DNA of 62,874 nucleotides from Gammaproteobacteria bacterium (GTDB lineage Bacteria; Pseudomonadota; Gammaproteobacteria; JAGOUN01): NCBI GenBank assembly GCA_021208965.1, contig JAJOJD010000030.1, positions 1 to 62,874 of the forward strand, read 5' to 3'. Shown piece by piece: positions 8,092 to 17,589 of this stretch (position 1 is its first letter; each line of letters starts with the position of its first letter). The notes under the pieces were generated by a model. It saw only the letters and a program-made list of their open reading frames with translations, ran no database searches and was not told where the DNA came from. The position numbers and the translations under genes were made by a program.

Positions 8092-9782
8092 AAGAGAATG
8101 AAAAGGTCTCTTTTGTAGATTTCTTATTGCAGACAGGTTTTATCAGACGTGAACAATATTCTGCTATTGATTTGGCGCAAAAAGATGGCAATTTTTCTGA
8201 TCTTTTATTGAATCATTCGTCTGTTCTCACTCCTATGAAAATAGATGAGCTTTTCAAGCAATTCTCTTTCTTTCCGCAAACAAATTTGTCAGATTTACAA
8301 CCTTCCGTAGCTTCTATTCTTCCAGAATCGATCGTTAATCAATACGGCCTTCTTGTTTTTCGTGAGCAAGATGGTTGTTTTCATGTTGCATTATCAAACC
8401 CATTAGTGATTGAATCTATTGATTCTGCATCAACTTTTTTAAAGAAAAAAATTAAAATATTTTTGTGTAAGAAAGAAATTTTAGAAAAAAAATTTTTTCT
8501 TTGTATAGAAAAATTTATCATGCCCACCATCTTTCAGTGTTAAGTGTTAACCAACTTAGCTCTACCGAATCTTCCGATGATGTTAGATAATGTTTTTGAA
8601 AAAACAATGAAATATCACATACTGAAAAGCTAGTGAATTCTTTTTGGAAGATGCGTCATGTTTACATGCTTCAGATATTCATATTGAGGCCAAGGCGATC
8701 GAATTTTTTTCGTTATCGTTTACATGGTCGTTTGTTAAACAGGCGTCATGTCTTCATCCATCAGAGATATTCTTATTCGTCATATTTTGTCGCGATCAAA
8801 CGGGGATATTTCTGCGTTAAATATACCGCAAGATACGGCGTTTTCTTATAAAACTCAGGAAGGAGAGATGCTCCATATACGAGTATCGACGGTTACGAGT
8901 ATTGGTGGGTATAGTATTGTTATGCGCTTACTGACCATGAAGGTTTTAGATGGCGTTGAGAGTTATATTAAAAATCCCGCATTGCGAAATGGCATTATGA
9001 ATTTTTTGAAGCAGCGTAATGGCATGTTTGTTGCGACAGGGCCAACGGGTAGTGGAAAAACAACTTTTCTATACCATATTCTGCAAGATATAGTTCATCG
9101 TGATCATGCGCAAGAGAAAATCATGACGATTGAAGATCCTGTAGAGGTTATTTTGCCTGGCATCACACAGGTTCAAGTGAATGAAAAAATTGGATTAGAC
9201 TTTGAGGATATTATCAAAGTCTCTTTGAGGCAAAATCCTGACGTTTTAATGTTGGGGGAAATTCGAGATACGACAAGTGCCATGATGGCCATGCGGGCCT
9301 CTATTACTGGCGTTATGGTTTTTGCAACTATTCATTCTAGAACAGCAGAAGAAGTCGTTTTTCGACTCAGAGATTTAGGTGTCCCTTCGGCAATGATTGC
9401 GAATAGCTTAAAGTTTGTTGTTTCAATGCGATTAATTAAGAAACTATGTGAATCTTGTAAGGTCAAATTCAATGATGTTGAAGAGCGTTCTTCTTTTGAG
9501 AAATATTTTCCTCATTTATCCTTCGAAGAGCGCGACAATCTTTTTTCGCCTGTCGGTTGTGAGTTTTGTCATTCTACAGGGTACAATGGATTTATTCCTG
9601 TGTATGAATTTTTTTCGATGACGAAAAAACAGCATCATGCATTAGCTGAAAGCAATTTTTCAGAGTTTAAGCGTTTGTTGGATGACGAAGTTAACGGTGA
9701 AACATTATTTAACCAGGTGTCTCGTTTGTTTAAGTTAGGGGTAACTTCTATTGAGGAAGTTTATTCTGTCATATTTGTATAA
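8088..9782 (+). CDS. mshE: Pilus assembly ATPase MshE (several frameshifts)
   Basis: Cytoplasmic extension ATPase of the GspE/PilB family. 8088-8543 encodes the N-terminal MshEN/T2SSE-N region. 8748-9782 encodes the motor: Walker A ATGPTGSGKTTFLYHI, an Asp box, Walker B DVLMLGEIRD, a His box FATIHSRTAEEVV, and a tetracysteine zinc site (CESC ... CEFC). Between them the frame is lost five times, in or near homopolymers (about 8486-8500, 8595-8625, 8641-8645, 8705-8711, 8733-8736). With these repaired, EKLVNSFLEDA ... HASDIHIE and FFFRYRLHGRLLTGVMSSS appear, the invariant middle of the family. The number of hits is higher than elsewhere, so real decay cannot be excluded, but every catalytic box is intact. 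Confidence 0.8.
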
Positions 9783-9800
9783 AACGGGTGGAAGTATTTT

Positions 9801-11029
9801 ATGAAAGGATTGCTACGATATTATTTTTTTATATATCAAGAGAATATTTTTTGTCCTAGATTCGTCATTGCTTCATCATCTGCAGATGCCTTTAGAAAAA
9901 TATCTTCGAGAAAGAAAACACCCCTATTTTTTATGCCTGTACCGCATATTTTCTTGTTTTTTTTTCTCTGCTGTTCTTCGTTTTTCTCGTGTGGGGCTTT
10001 CTCAGAAAGCTTGCCAACGTTGGTGGGTAAAAGAAATGGCAGATTTATTGGGGTCTGGGTTAAGTTTGCCCGCCTCTATCGAGGCGACAATATATAAGAC
10101 AAAAATTTTTGTACAAGCTAATGTTATATCAGCTCTATCATGATTTGTTTTCAGGCGCATCATTTTCTGATTCCGCGCGTAAAAATCAACTGTTTACGCA
10201 GACTCAAAGTGCAACCATTCAGTGTGCAGAGAAAAATCAATCTCTTCGAGAAGCTTTTTTAGGCATTCATGAATATCTATACTATCAACGTTCTCGTCGT
10301 TCTAAGCAATCTATTTTTATTTATCCATGTGTCTTTATGATTATTATGACGGTGTCATTTTCCTACTATGTTGCGAATAATGTGTTGAATATTTATATGT
10401 TTGATTTGTGGCTTCAAGGGAAAAAATTATCTTTTTTTTCTTCGCTGTTTATGTTGTTGTACTCAGGCTCGTTTGCTCGAGTAATCGTATTTATTTTAAT
10501 CGCTATTTTTGGATTAAGGCTATTATTTTATGGTGTTTCTTTAATTAAATATGGGCCTGTTCGTCGAGTGATAGATCGTATTATTTTGCATATACCGATT
10601 AAGCGAGCAATCGTTTTACGACGTGAATCACTATATTTTTTTTCCTCATTGTTGTTTTCGTTAAAAGCGGGTCTGCCGATTCATCAGTCTATTTTTCAGG
10701 CGAGCTTCGCTATTCAACATTATATTTTTCATGGAGAATTGCTCGAGGCATATAAAAAAATTTATGCGGGTTGTTCGATTGACCGTGGCCTGCGGGGCTT
10801 ATCATTTGTTGATTTTTCTGAAAAATTAACACTCACTAGCTGTTTATCTCATTATGCGTTAGATAAAAAAAATCTCGATGACTTGACTCGCTATACCTAT
10901 ATTCGATTAGAGAATATGGAGCGTATGATCGTAAAATTGACAAATATGTTTTTTGGTTTTTTGTTGCTTGGGCTTGTTTTGTTTACTTTATCGTCAATTT
11001 TTTATATTATCGCGCTTGATTATTTTTAG
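9801..11029 (+). CDS. mshG: Inner-membrane platform protein MshG (GspF/PilC family, frameshifted)
   Basis: Polytopic platform protein of type IV pilus machines. The first GspF-type domain reads KEMADLLGSGLSLPASIEAT ... LYHDLFSGASFSDSAR and the second RRESLYFFSSLLFSLKAGLP with IHQSIFQAS. Hydrophobic helices flank each domain, including the C-terminal FFGFLLLGLVLFTLSSIFYI. Two single-base changes join the three raw frames: T6 to T7 at 9847-9852 and A5 to A4 at 10101-10105, after which TKFLYKLMLYQLYHDL is continuous. The N-terminal ~50 residues are unusually short and diverged compared with PilC. The start at 9801 follows ggaag. Confidence 0.8.
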
Positions 11030-11053
11030 CTGTATTTTGTTGGGTAAGTTCAA

Positions 11054-11732
11054 ATGCGATCACTGAATCCATTAAGTTTGATGGCAATAATTCTGCTGAT
11101 TCTAGAGGGTATTAACTTTACCTTTGCGAGGTCACGGCAATATATAGAAGCTCGAGCGTGTTTCTCTGAAAGAGATGTTATGCGCTGTCTGCAAGATAAA
11201 TCTCGGTCCTTAACGTTACCGGGGGTAGTGGGTTTTTATAATGACGCTCTGTCGATTGCGCATGATGTAGGCGTTAGTTTTGATCATGTTCTCATGGAGC
11301 ATGCTACATTGAAGGGCTATATCTTAATGTCTGACCAATTGTCGGACCCAAACAATCCCGTTAAAATGCTGGCAAAAAAATTCAATCGTGACATTCCTGC
11401 TAATTGTGTTTCGAGAATTAGCTACCAGCTGGATATTGCTGAGAAGCTTCATCGCCGTGGTATGTTTGTAGCGATCAACTATATTGTCGATCGTTTAAGA
11501 GAGTATGTTGATGCAATCGGCTTGAGCCAATCTGATCCGGCGAGGTGTCGAATAGAGAATTTATTTCGCTATGTTAACGATAATTTGCTTCAAGGCGGAA
11601 GGTTTTATACAAAAAAACATACGAAGAAAAACAGTTAATGAGTTTTTTGCCCCTTATGGCCCTAATTATGATTGTGAGCATGTTGCATTTGCTGACCTTT
11701 CTGGGAATAATCCTAAGGATTATTCGCTGTAG
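11054..11732 (+). CDS. Unrecognised secreted or membrane-anchored protein ending the pilus operon (frameshifted)
   Basis: Not recognised. About 225 residues after correction. An N-terminal hydrophobic segment (LSLMAIILLILEGINFTFA) looks like a signal peptide or anchor. The remainder is soluble and helical, with cysteines in ARACFSERDVMRCL, ANCVSRIS and ARCRIENL. The raw frame stops at 11638 in an A/T-rich stretch around 11600-11620. Shifting frame there gives TVNEFFAPYGPNYDCEHVAF ... NNPKDYSL and a stop at 11730-11732, 14 bases before the convergent psd stop. That fits genome layout far better than a short ORF antisense to psd. Position after mshG is that of mshF, but I see no sequence reason to use that name. 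Confidence 0.55.
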
Positions 11733-11746
11733 TATTGGCGATATTC

Positions 11747-12628
11747 TTATCGTGTTGTTTTGTTTGAGTTCGTCGTCGTATGGCCAAGATTCTGTCCCAT
11801 CTGTATCTCTGTGTTCTCTAGTCCTGAATTCCATTCGATGGTGTTTTTTTGAAACAGAACAATCACGGTTGACCCTAGGCTAAAATAGCCTAACTCTTGT
11901 CCGGCAGATAGTCTAATATTTTGTTCTTCATAATCAATATGTGTCACGCTGCGTTGCTTGCGTGGAGGAGTTATTTTCCCAGCCCAAATAGTGCTGATGC
12001 TCCCAACAATCATAGCTCCAACGAGAATGACAGCCATTTTTCCGATGCTGGTTTCAAAAATAATAATAACGCGTTCATTTTTAGCAAATAAGCCATCAAT
12101 ATTTTCTGCCGTTGTTGGGCTGACAGAATAGAGTTTTCCTGGCACATAGATCATTTTTAATAGATTTCCTGCGAGTGGCATATGCACGCGATGGTAATTA
12201 TGAGGAGCAAGATAGATCAATCCGTAGGCGCCGCCGTAAAAATTGTGGGCAAGGATTTGATCATGCGCTAATAATGCTGACACGGAATACGGTTTTCCCT
12301 TGGCCTGTAGAAGAGTATCTTCGTCTAAAAAACCGTGTTGGCTTAAGCGGCCATCAGCAGGGCTCAGTATGTTATTTTTATTATTGTGAATTGGCCTTGC
12401 TTCTGCTTTTAAGCGTCGAATAAAAAAATCATGAAAAGTGTCATATGCGAGGGGATTTTTTTCAATCGCTTCGGCCATATTAATATGATAACAGCGATTA
12501 AAAATAGTAATAAAAAGGTTTTTGATGAAGGGGGTTCTGCAGTAGGCAAGTTTGCCCAGAAGAAACGTGAGCGAATATTGAAAGAAGGGGGTCTGTATAA
12601 ATAACTTACATTTTTGGGTGATCTTCAT
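11747..12628 (-). CDS. psd: Phosphatidylserine decarboxylase proenzyme
   Basis: 293 residues, pyruvoyl-dependent enzyme of the inner membrane that makes phosphatidylethanolamine from phosphatidylserine. Visible signature segments: LSPADGRLSQHG around residue 90, APHNYHRVHMPLAG around residue 145, the FETSIGKMAVILVGAMIVGS block near 200, and LGYFSLGSTVIVLFQ near 255, where the S of LGST is the autocleavage and pyruvoyl-forming serine. The C-terminal ~20 residues (HTTTNSNKTTR) are a polar tail not shared by the family. Transcribed against the pilus operon. No usual partner (rsgA or mscS-like gene) adjoins it. Confidence 0.95.
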   Translation of the reverse strand: MKITQKCKLFIQTPFFQYSLTFLLGKLAYCRTPFIKNLFITIFNRCYHINMAEAIEKNPLAYDTFHDFFIRRLKAEARPIHNNKNNILSPADGRLSQHGFLDEDTLLQAKGKPYSVSALLAHDQILAHNFYGGAYGLIYLAPHNYHRVHMPLAGNLLKMIYVPGKLYSVSPTTAENIDGLFAKNERVIIIFETSIGKMAVILVGAMIVGSISTIWAGKITPPRKQRSVTHIDYEEQNIRLSAGQELGYFSLGSTVIVLFQKNTIEWNSGLENTEIQMGQNLGHTTTNSNKTTR

Positions 12629-12696
12629 AAAAAAGGTTAACAGATTGAAACGAATGGCGTATTATGCCACAGGTTTCAACCTGTCTACCATGGCTA

Positions 12697-12852
12697 CTAT
12701 TCTGTTATCGCGCAAAAACAAAAGTAAGCGCCGACGTAAAACATATTTACCAAGGAGTCTGAGGTGTGATGGAGTAGAGCTGAAAGTAATTGTTTGTCGG
12801 TAAGAAAATTTTTAATATTATTTAAAGGCAAGCTGAAATATATTTTGTCCAT
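12697..12852 (-). CDS. Possible small protein with a very strong ribosome binding site
   Basis: A 51-codon ORF, MDKIYFSLPLNNIKNFLTDK and onward, ending in an aromatic and cysteine-rich tail (YVGAYFCFCAITE). The start chosen is preceded at 7 bases by tggaggtg, close to the anti-Shine-Dalgarno complement. An in-frame ATG at 12885 would extend it by 11 residues. No family is recognised. It lies divergent to the glucan synthase-like gene across a palindromic intergenic region, the classic place for a small regulator or leader peptide. It could also be a chance ORF: the only firm signal is the ribosome binding site. Confidence 0.3.
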   Translation of the reverse strand: MDKIYFSLPLNNIKNFLTDKQLLSALLHHTSDSLVNMFYVGAYFCFCAITE

Positions 12853-12933
12853 TGCTTTCACCTCCATAAAAACCGTTTCATCCATCAACTGCCTAAATCC
12901 TCAGCAGCTAGGTAGATTCTAACGAATTAATAT

Positions 12934-12961
12934 TAAGGAAACCTTATATCATTTGATATAA
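12934..12961. promoter_or_regulatory. Operator-like palindromes between divergent genes
   Basis: Two overlapping inverted repeats: TAAGG-AAA-CCTTA (12934-12946) and TTATATCA-TT-TGATATAA (12944-12961). The second has perfect 8-base arms. They sit about 95 bases before the 13056 gene and about 80 bases before the small ORF read leftward. Size and symmetry are those of a dimeric repressor site. Which factor binds cannot be told from the sequence. Confidence 0.45.
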
Positions 12962-12999
12962 AGAGAAGTTTTTTATTTTTCTGTTATCTGATGGTAAAA

Positions 13000-13050
13000 C
13001 GTCCTAGAATCATTGTTTTTTATCAAGATCAATCATCAAAAAATAGGACG
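13000..13050 (+). promoter_or_regulatory. Inverted repeat that includes the ribosome binding site of the next gene
   Basis: CGTCCTA (13000-13006) and TAGGACG (13044-13050) are exact reverse complements. The right arm contains the aggacg that must serve as ribosome binding site for the ATG at 13056. In the mRNA the two arms could pair and hide it. The intervening 37 bases are AT-rich. With only 7 base pairs and a long loop it may be chance. Confidence 0.3.
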
Positions 13051-13055
13051 AAGAC

Positions 13056-15650
13056 ATGAAAGTGAAAAGAACGGTGTTGATGGTATGCACTCTGATTGCT
13101 TTATTGGTCATTTTGAATTTTAGTCTTTGGAGTTATGCGAATAACCCCTTGCAGCTACAGCCATGGACGAAAACAACGATTGGATTAGACTACAGTCACT
13201 TGCGTAAAAAAACCTCATTAAATAGTGACGTGTATCCTGATGTTAATGATATTGATCGAGATTTAGGACTGCTTGAAAACAAAGTCTATGCGATTCGCAC
13301 GTATACACTTTCTGATGAGGGGGATAAAATTCCGAGCATTGCCGCTCGGCATCATTTGAATGTTGCGCTTGGGGCATGGTTGGGATCCGATCAAGAAAAA
13401 AACAGGCAAGAAATTGATCGTCTAAAGCAAACCTTGCACAATAATCCGCAGAATATTGTGCGGGTTATTATCGGTAATGAAACTTTGCAGCGCAAGGATT
13501 TATCTGTTGCACAGTTAATCGATTATATTCGTGACATTAGACAAGTTGAAGAGCGCCCTGTGAGTACCGCAGAAACATGGTTTAACTGGATGTATCATCC
13601 TGAATTAGCCAAAGAAGTTGATTACATCGCTGTACATTTGTCTCCATTTTGGGCAGGGGTGCCTGTAAATGATGCGGTTGATTTTGTGTTTGATCAATAT
13701 CACCAGTTGCAGAGAGCGTATCCAGATAAGCCTATCATTATCACTGAAGTGGGCTGGCCTTCTGATGGTCAACCATTTGCTCGTGCGATTCCTTCACGCG
13801 AAAATCAGGCGACTTTTTTGCGAGAGCTCATTCGTAGAGCAGAAACAGAAAAGATCAATTATTATATCCTAGAAGCCTTTGATCAACCGTGGAAAAACGC
13901 TTCAGAAGGATCCGTTGGGGCTTATTGGGGTATTTTTAATGTTGATCGACAAGCAAAATATCCTCTTAATGGTGATGTGTATACGGTGCCTGGGTGGCAG
14001 TATTGGGCGGTATGGGCATCTGTCTTGGGCAGTGTCATGATAGGAATTTTTATCGCTGCACGCCGGAGTATTCGGTTGCCCGGGTTATTGTTTTTGGGAT
14101 TAGTGGCCAATCTTGGCGCTTCTGCTGTACTCTGGTCGATTTGGGTATTTTCGCATCGCTATCAAACGCCTATGACGTTGTTTTTTTTCTGTTTAACGGT
14201 TGTGATGCAAATGGTGGCCATTCTAGTGGTATTAATTGAAAGTTTAGAAATTATCGATGTGATTTGGTATCGAAAAACCGTCCGACTATTTCAACCCTTA
14301 TCTCCGCCACTTAATTTCCGTTATCCTAAAGTGTCCTTGCATATTCCTATTCACAATGAGCCTCCTGATATGGTGTGTGACACATTAAGAGCGGCATCTG
14401 CATTAGATTATCCCAATTTAGAAGTGTTAGTGATTGATAATAATACAAAAGACCCGGATGTCTGGCAGCCTGTTCGTGATTATTGTCTTGAATTAGGCTC
14501 GCGCTTTCGATTTTTTCATTTAGAGGATTGGCCTGGATATAAAGCGGGTGCTGTTAATTATGCGTTGCAGCAAACGGCGGAAGATACTGAAATTATTGGT
14601 GTTATTGACAGTGATTATAAAGTGTCGCCGGATTGGTTAAAATCGATGGTGCCGTATTTTGACAATCAAAAAGTAGCCTTCGTGCAATCGCCGCAAGATT
14701 ATTCTGATGAAAAGGAAAATTTTTTCAAGGAGTGTTGTTATTGGGAATATGCAGGGTTTTTTAATATTGGCATGGTGCAACGCAATGAGTATAACGCTAT
14801 TATTCAGCATGGAACGATGACGCTCATTCGTAAGTCTGCCTTATTGCAGATGGGGGGGTGGGCAGAATGGTGCATCACGGAAGATAGCGAGTTAGGTTTA
14901 AGTTTATACGAAGCAGGTTATGACTCTGTTTATGCGAATCAATCGTTGGGGCAAGGGTTGATGCCAGATACGCTCTCTGCTTATCGTGGCCAACGTTTTC
15001 GTTGGGTCTATGGTGCAATGCAAATATTGAAAAAGCATTGGAAAAATTTTTTGCCGTTTAGGCGGTCCCCATTAACACCGGCGCAACGTTATTATTTTTT
15101 AGCAGGTTGGTTGCCTTGGTTTTCTGATGCGCTTACCTTGTTGTTTACTATTATTACCATCATCTTGACTGGCGTTATGTTGTTTGATCCCCTGCATTAT
15201 ACGCTACCGAGCGGTGTCTTTTTGCTGCCAACCATCGGTATTTTTAGTTTTAAAATTTTAAGAAGCTTGTGGTTATATCGTGCCAGAGTTCCCTGCAGTA
15301 TTCGGCAGTCTTTTGGAGCTTTTTTAGCCGGATCTGCATTGACGCATACGATTGCTCGGGGGGTCTGGAAAGGGTTGTTTACGAATTCTTTGCCTTTCTT
15401 GCGAACGCCGAAAAATGAAAAGCGAGGGGCTATTTTTAATGGATTACGCAGCATCCAACAAGAAATTGTCTTATTAAGTTTGTTAATCGTTTCGGCTTTT
15501 TCCGTCAGCCAACATGTCGCTTTTGATAACTCACTGGGGAAACAGTGGTTAACAATTTTAATCGTACAAATGATTCCATACGTTTCAACGGTCATTGTTA
15601 TGCTCGCTAGCGTTTGGCCAGTGAAGAATAGGGTGCCAGCGAATGCTTAG
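13056..15650 (+). CDS. Membrane glycosyltransferase with a GH17-like domain (beta-glucan synthase type)
   Basis: 864 residues. After an N-terminal transmembrane anchor (residues ~5-27) comes a periplasmic domain resembling GH17 beta-1,3-glucanases, with a VIIGNETL acid near residue 140 and IITEVGWPSDGQPF near 230, the two expected catalytic glutamates. Several membrane helices follow (about 310-395), then a processive family 2 glycosyltransferase: VSLHIPIHNEPPDM (~430), GVIDSDYKVSPDW (D-x-D, ~520), ITEDSELGLSL (~610) and GQRFRWVYG (Q-x-x-R-W, ~645), and C-terminal helices. The arrangement is that of NdvB/NdvC-like cyclic beta-glucan synthases. It likely makes and trims a periplasmic or exported beta-glucan. 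It stands alone, with possible palindromic control upstream. Confidence 0.85.
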   Translation: MKVKRTVLMVCTLIALLVILNFSLWSYANNPLQLQPWTKTTIGLDYSHLRKKTSLNSDVYPDVNDIDRDLGLLENKVYAIRTYTLSDEGDKIPSIAARHHLNVALGAWLGSDQEKNRQEIDRLKQTLHNNPQNIVRVIIGNETLQRKDLSVAQLIDYIRDIRQVEERPVSTAETWFNWMYHPELAKEVDYIAVHLSPFWAGVPVNDAVDFVFDQYHQLQRAYPDKPIIITEVGWPSDGQPFARAIPSRENQATFLRELIRRAETEKINYYILEAFDQPWKNASEGSVGAYWGIFNVDRQAKYPLNGDVYTVPGWQYWAVWASVLGSVMIGIFIAARRSIRLPGLLFLGLVANLGASAVLWSIWVFSHRYQTPMTLFFFCLTVVMQMVAILVVLIESLEIIDVIWYRKTVRLFQPLSPPLNFRYPKVSLHIPIHNEPPDMVCDTLRAASALDYPNLEVLVIDNNTKDPDVWQPVRDYCLELGSRFRFFHLEDWPGYKAGAVNYALQQTAEDTEIIGVIDSDYKVSPDWLKSMVPYFDNQKVAFVQSPQDYSDEKENFFKECCYWEYAGFFNIGMVQRNEYNAIIQHGTMTLIRKSALLQMGGWAEWCITEDSELGLSLYEAGYDSVYANQSLGQGLMPDTLSAYRGQRFRWVYGAMQILKKHWKNFLPFRRSPLTPAQRYYFLAGWLPWFSDALTLLFTIITIILTGVMLFDPLHYTLPSGVFLLPTIGIFSFKILRSLWLYRARVPCSIRQSFGAFLAGSALTHTIARGVWKGLFTNSLPFLRTPKNEKRGAIFNGLRSIQQEIVLLSLLIVSAFSVSQHVAFDNSLGKQWLTILIVQMIPYVSTVIVMLASVWPVKNRVPANA

Positions 15651-15656
15651 CGAGCT

Positions 15657-16793
15657 TTATGTTTTCATAAACCAATCTCTGGGATTAATCGCTTGTGTAT
15701 TGTGTCGCAGTTCAAAGTATAGTGCAGGGTCTTGGAATCCGCCGCTTGCGCCAACCGTTCCGATAATATCTCCCGTATTGACGTAATCGCCTGCTTTTCG
15801 ATTGAGAGTGTCATTCCGTGCATATAAGCTCAGATAATGATCGCCATGATCAACGATAACGACAAGACCGTACCCGCGCAACCAATCCGCGTAAATTACT
15901 TTGCCGCTATAAATGGCTTGAACGGGCGTGCCGGTTGCGGCCTCAATTAAATCGCCTTGCCAGCGTACGCTGTCATTTGCCATGGGTTCTTGAAATAAAT
16001 AGCGTATTTTGCCTTTGGTTGGCCAGTGGAGTTGTCCCTTTTGCTTTGAAAAGCTTAAATTCTTAATTTGTTCAGTTTTTGCCAAATTGGCAACGATCGA
16101 CATCAGTTGTTTTCGGTTCTCGATCAGTTGGTCTAGCGCTTTTCGATGTGTATTTAATGTTTTATTAATGTTGGTGATTGCAGACTGTCGATTTTTTTGT
16201 GCGTTTTTGATGTCATGAATTTTAGTTTGGTAGTCAGTAATCGAACGTTGGTGTTGAGTTGTTTTTGAAGAAATAGTCATCATTAATTTATTTAACTGAC
16301 CTATCGTTTCACGAACCTCATGAATTTGATGGATGATGGCGATATCTAGAGCTTGATAATACTTTAAAAAACGCTCGGTTTTTTCAGCCGATTCACCACT
16401 GAAGTAGATACCTAAGCGGCCTTGATGTTGTAGTCGATAACTGGCGGCGAGCAATTCCTCTAGGGCATCTTGCTGTTTTTTTATTTTTATATCGTACTGG
16501 TGTTTTCGTGCTTTCGCATAGATAAGCTGTGATTCTTGGCCTTTGATTTGTTTAGATAGTTGCGTTATTTTTAGCGTTAATGAACTGATATTTTTTTCAG
16601 CCGTTTTTAATTGCGTATTAAGGTCGTTAAGATTTTTTTCATCGGTTGAAATTTGTTTTTGAACAACAGAGATTTCTTTTTTGATAGATGATAAATCTTC
16701 CGTTGGCGATGTTGAGGGGGCAGAGAGGGCGGTTGTTGTTATAAACAAGCCGCATGCACTAGTCATTAGTTTGTTCAAGTTCATTCGTATCAT
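15657..16793 (-). CDS. envC: EnvC-like murein hydrolase activator with degenerate LytM domain
   Basis: 378 residues: a Sec signal peptide, a long coiled coil (about residues 30-250), and a C-terminal M23/LytM domain from about residue 260 (KGQLHWPTKGKIRYLFQE, then GYGLVVIVDHGDHYLSLYAR, then GGFQDPALYFELRHN). An active M23 enzyme has H-x-x-x-D and an H-x-H pair. Here the first metal site is replaced by QGDLIEA and the SLYAH position reads SLYAR, so metal ligands are missing. Loss of metal binding is the mark of EnvC, which activates the AmiA/AmiB amidases at the septum instead of cutting itself. Convergent with the glucan synthase gene, 6 bases apart. Confidence 0.9.
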   Translation of the reverse strand: MIRMNLNKLMTSACGLFITTTALSAPSTSPTEDLSSIKKEISVVQKQISTDEKNLNDLNTQLKTAEKNISSLTLKITQLSKQIKGQESQLIYAKARKHQYDIKIKKQQDALEELLAASYRLQHQGRLGIYFSGESAEKTERFLKYYQALDIAIIHQIHEVRETIGQLNKLMMTISSKTTQHQRSITDYQTKIHDIKNAQKNRQSAITNINKTLNTHRKALDQLIENRKQLMSIVANLAKTEQIKNLSFSKQKGQLHWPTKGKIRYLFQEPMANDSVRWQGDLIEAATGTPVQAIYSGKVIYADWLRGYGLVVIVDHGDHYLSLYARNDTLNRKAGDYVNTGDIIGTVGASGGFQDPALYFELRHNTQAINPRDWFMKT

Positions 16794-16902
16794 CGTATTC
16801 TTTCTTAAAAAATAAATAAGTCACCCGTACCGTATCATATGCTCAAAAAGGTTTTTTTGCGAGAATATGTGATAGACTTCTACAATTTTTAGGGTCTCTT
16901 TG

Positions 16903-17585
16903 ATGAAAAAACCTCTTGTTCTTTTAGTGGACGATGATCATGACTTTTCTGACTTGTTGGCAGAATACTTAACGGGTGAGGGTTTTGATATTCGAGCGGT
17001 GTATGATGGTGAACAGGGTTGTATCGCAGCGTTGGATCCTGCTGTTGCCATCATCATACTAGATGTGATGTTGCCGAAAATGAACGGTTTTGAGGTATTA
17101 AGAAAAATAAACAGACAATCAGTACGCCCATATTAATGCTGACAGCGAAAGGGGATGAATCTGATCAGCTGACTGGGCTAGATATTGGTGCTGATGATTA
17201 TCTACAAAAACCGTGTAGTCCAAAGTTATTGCTTGCACGATTACGTGCTATTTTGCGTCGTATCGATAGCAATATACATTCTATTGAGAAAATAGTTGTC
17301 GATAAATTGATGATTGACCTCAATACTCGCACGGTTACGATTGATCATCGTCCGCTTGATTTGACTAATTCTGAATATAATATCTTATTTTACTTGGCAA
17401 AAGACTCGGGAAAAATCATATCAAAAGAAGAGCTCAGTGAGCAATGCTTGAATCGTAAAATTACGCCTTTTGACCGTAGTGTGGATATGCATATTAGTAA
17501 TTTGCGTAATAAACTTGACGCGGTGGGGGAGAATTCTTTAACGATTCGCACGATACGCGGTATTGGTTATTTATTGGAGAGATAG
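16903..17585 (+). CDS. cpxR: CpxR/OmpR-family response regulator (frameshifted)
   Basis: Receiver domain with the acidic pocket VDDDHDF, phospho-acceptor Asp54 in ILDVMLPKMNGFE, Thr in MLTAKGDES and Lys in QKPCSP, followed by a winged-helix DNA-binding domain (LTNSEYNILFYLAKDSGKII, SVDMHISNLRNKL, IRTIRGIGYLLER). The raw frame breaks in A5 at 17103-17107. With A6 it reads LRKNKQTISTPILMLTAKG without a gap. I place the start at ATG 16903. The linked kinase begins 4 bases after the stop. By domain type and pairing it fits the CpxR/RstA group that answers envelope stress; the exact name is inferred. Confidence 0.85.
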
Positions 17586-17589
17586 AGTC

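Noticed and set aside
8633-8851. 72-codon frame in the middle of mshE
   Set aside because: It contains FFRYRLHGRLL, a piece of MshE itself, seen because the frame is lost; not an independent gene.
8088-9782. mshE as a definite pseudogene
   Set aside because: Five frame losses are many, but all lie in or beside homopolymers in a sequence where essential genes have the same defect, and all catalytic motifs survive.
11638-11883. 81-codon frame following the last pilus-operon gene
   Set aside because: Runs 137 bases antisense into the conserved end of psd, and the neighbouring frame gives a better continuation of the upstream gene ending at 11732.
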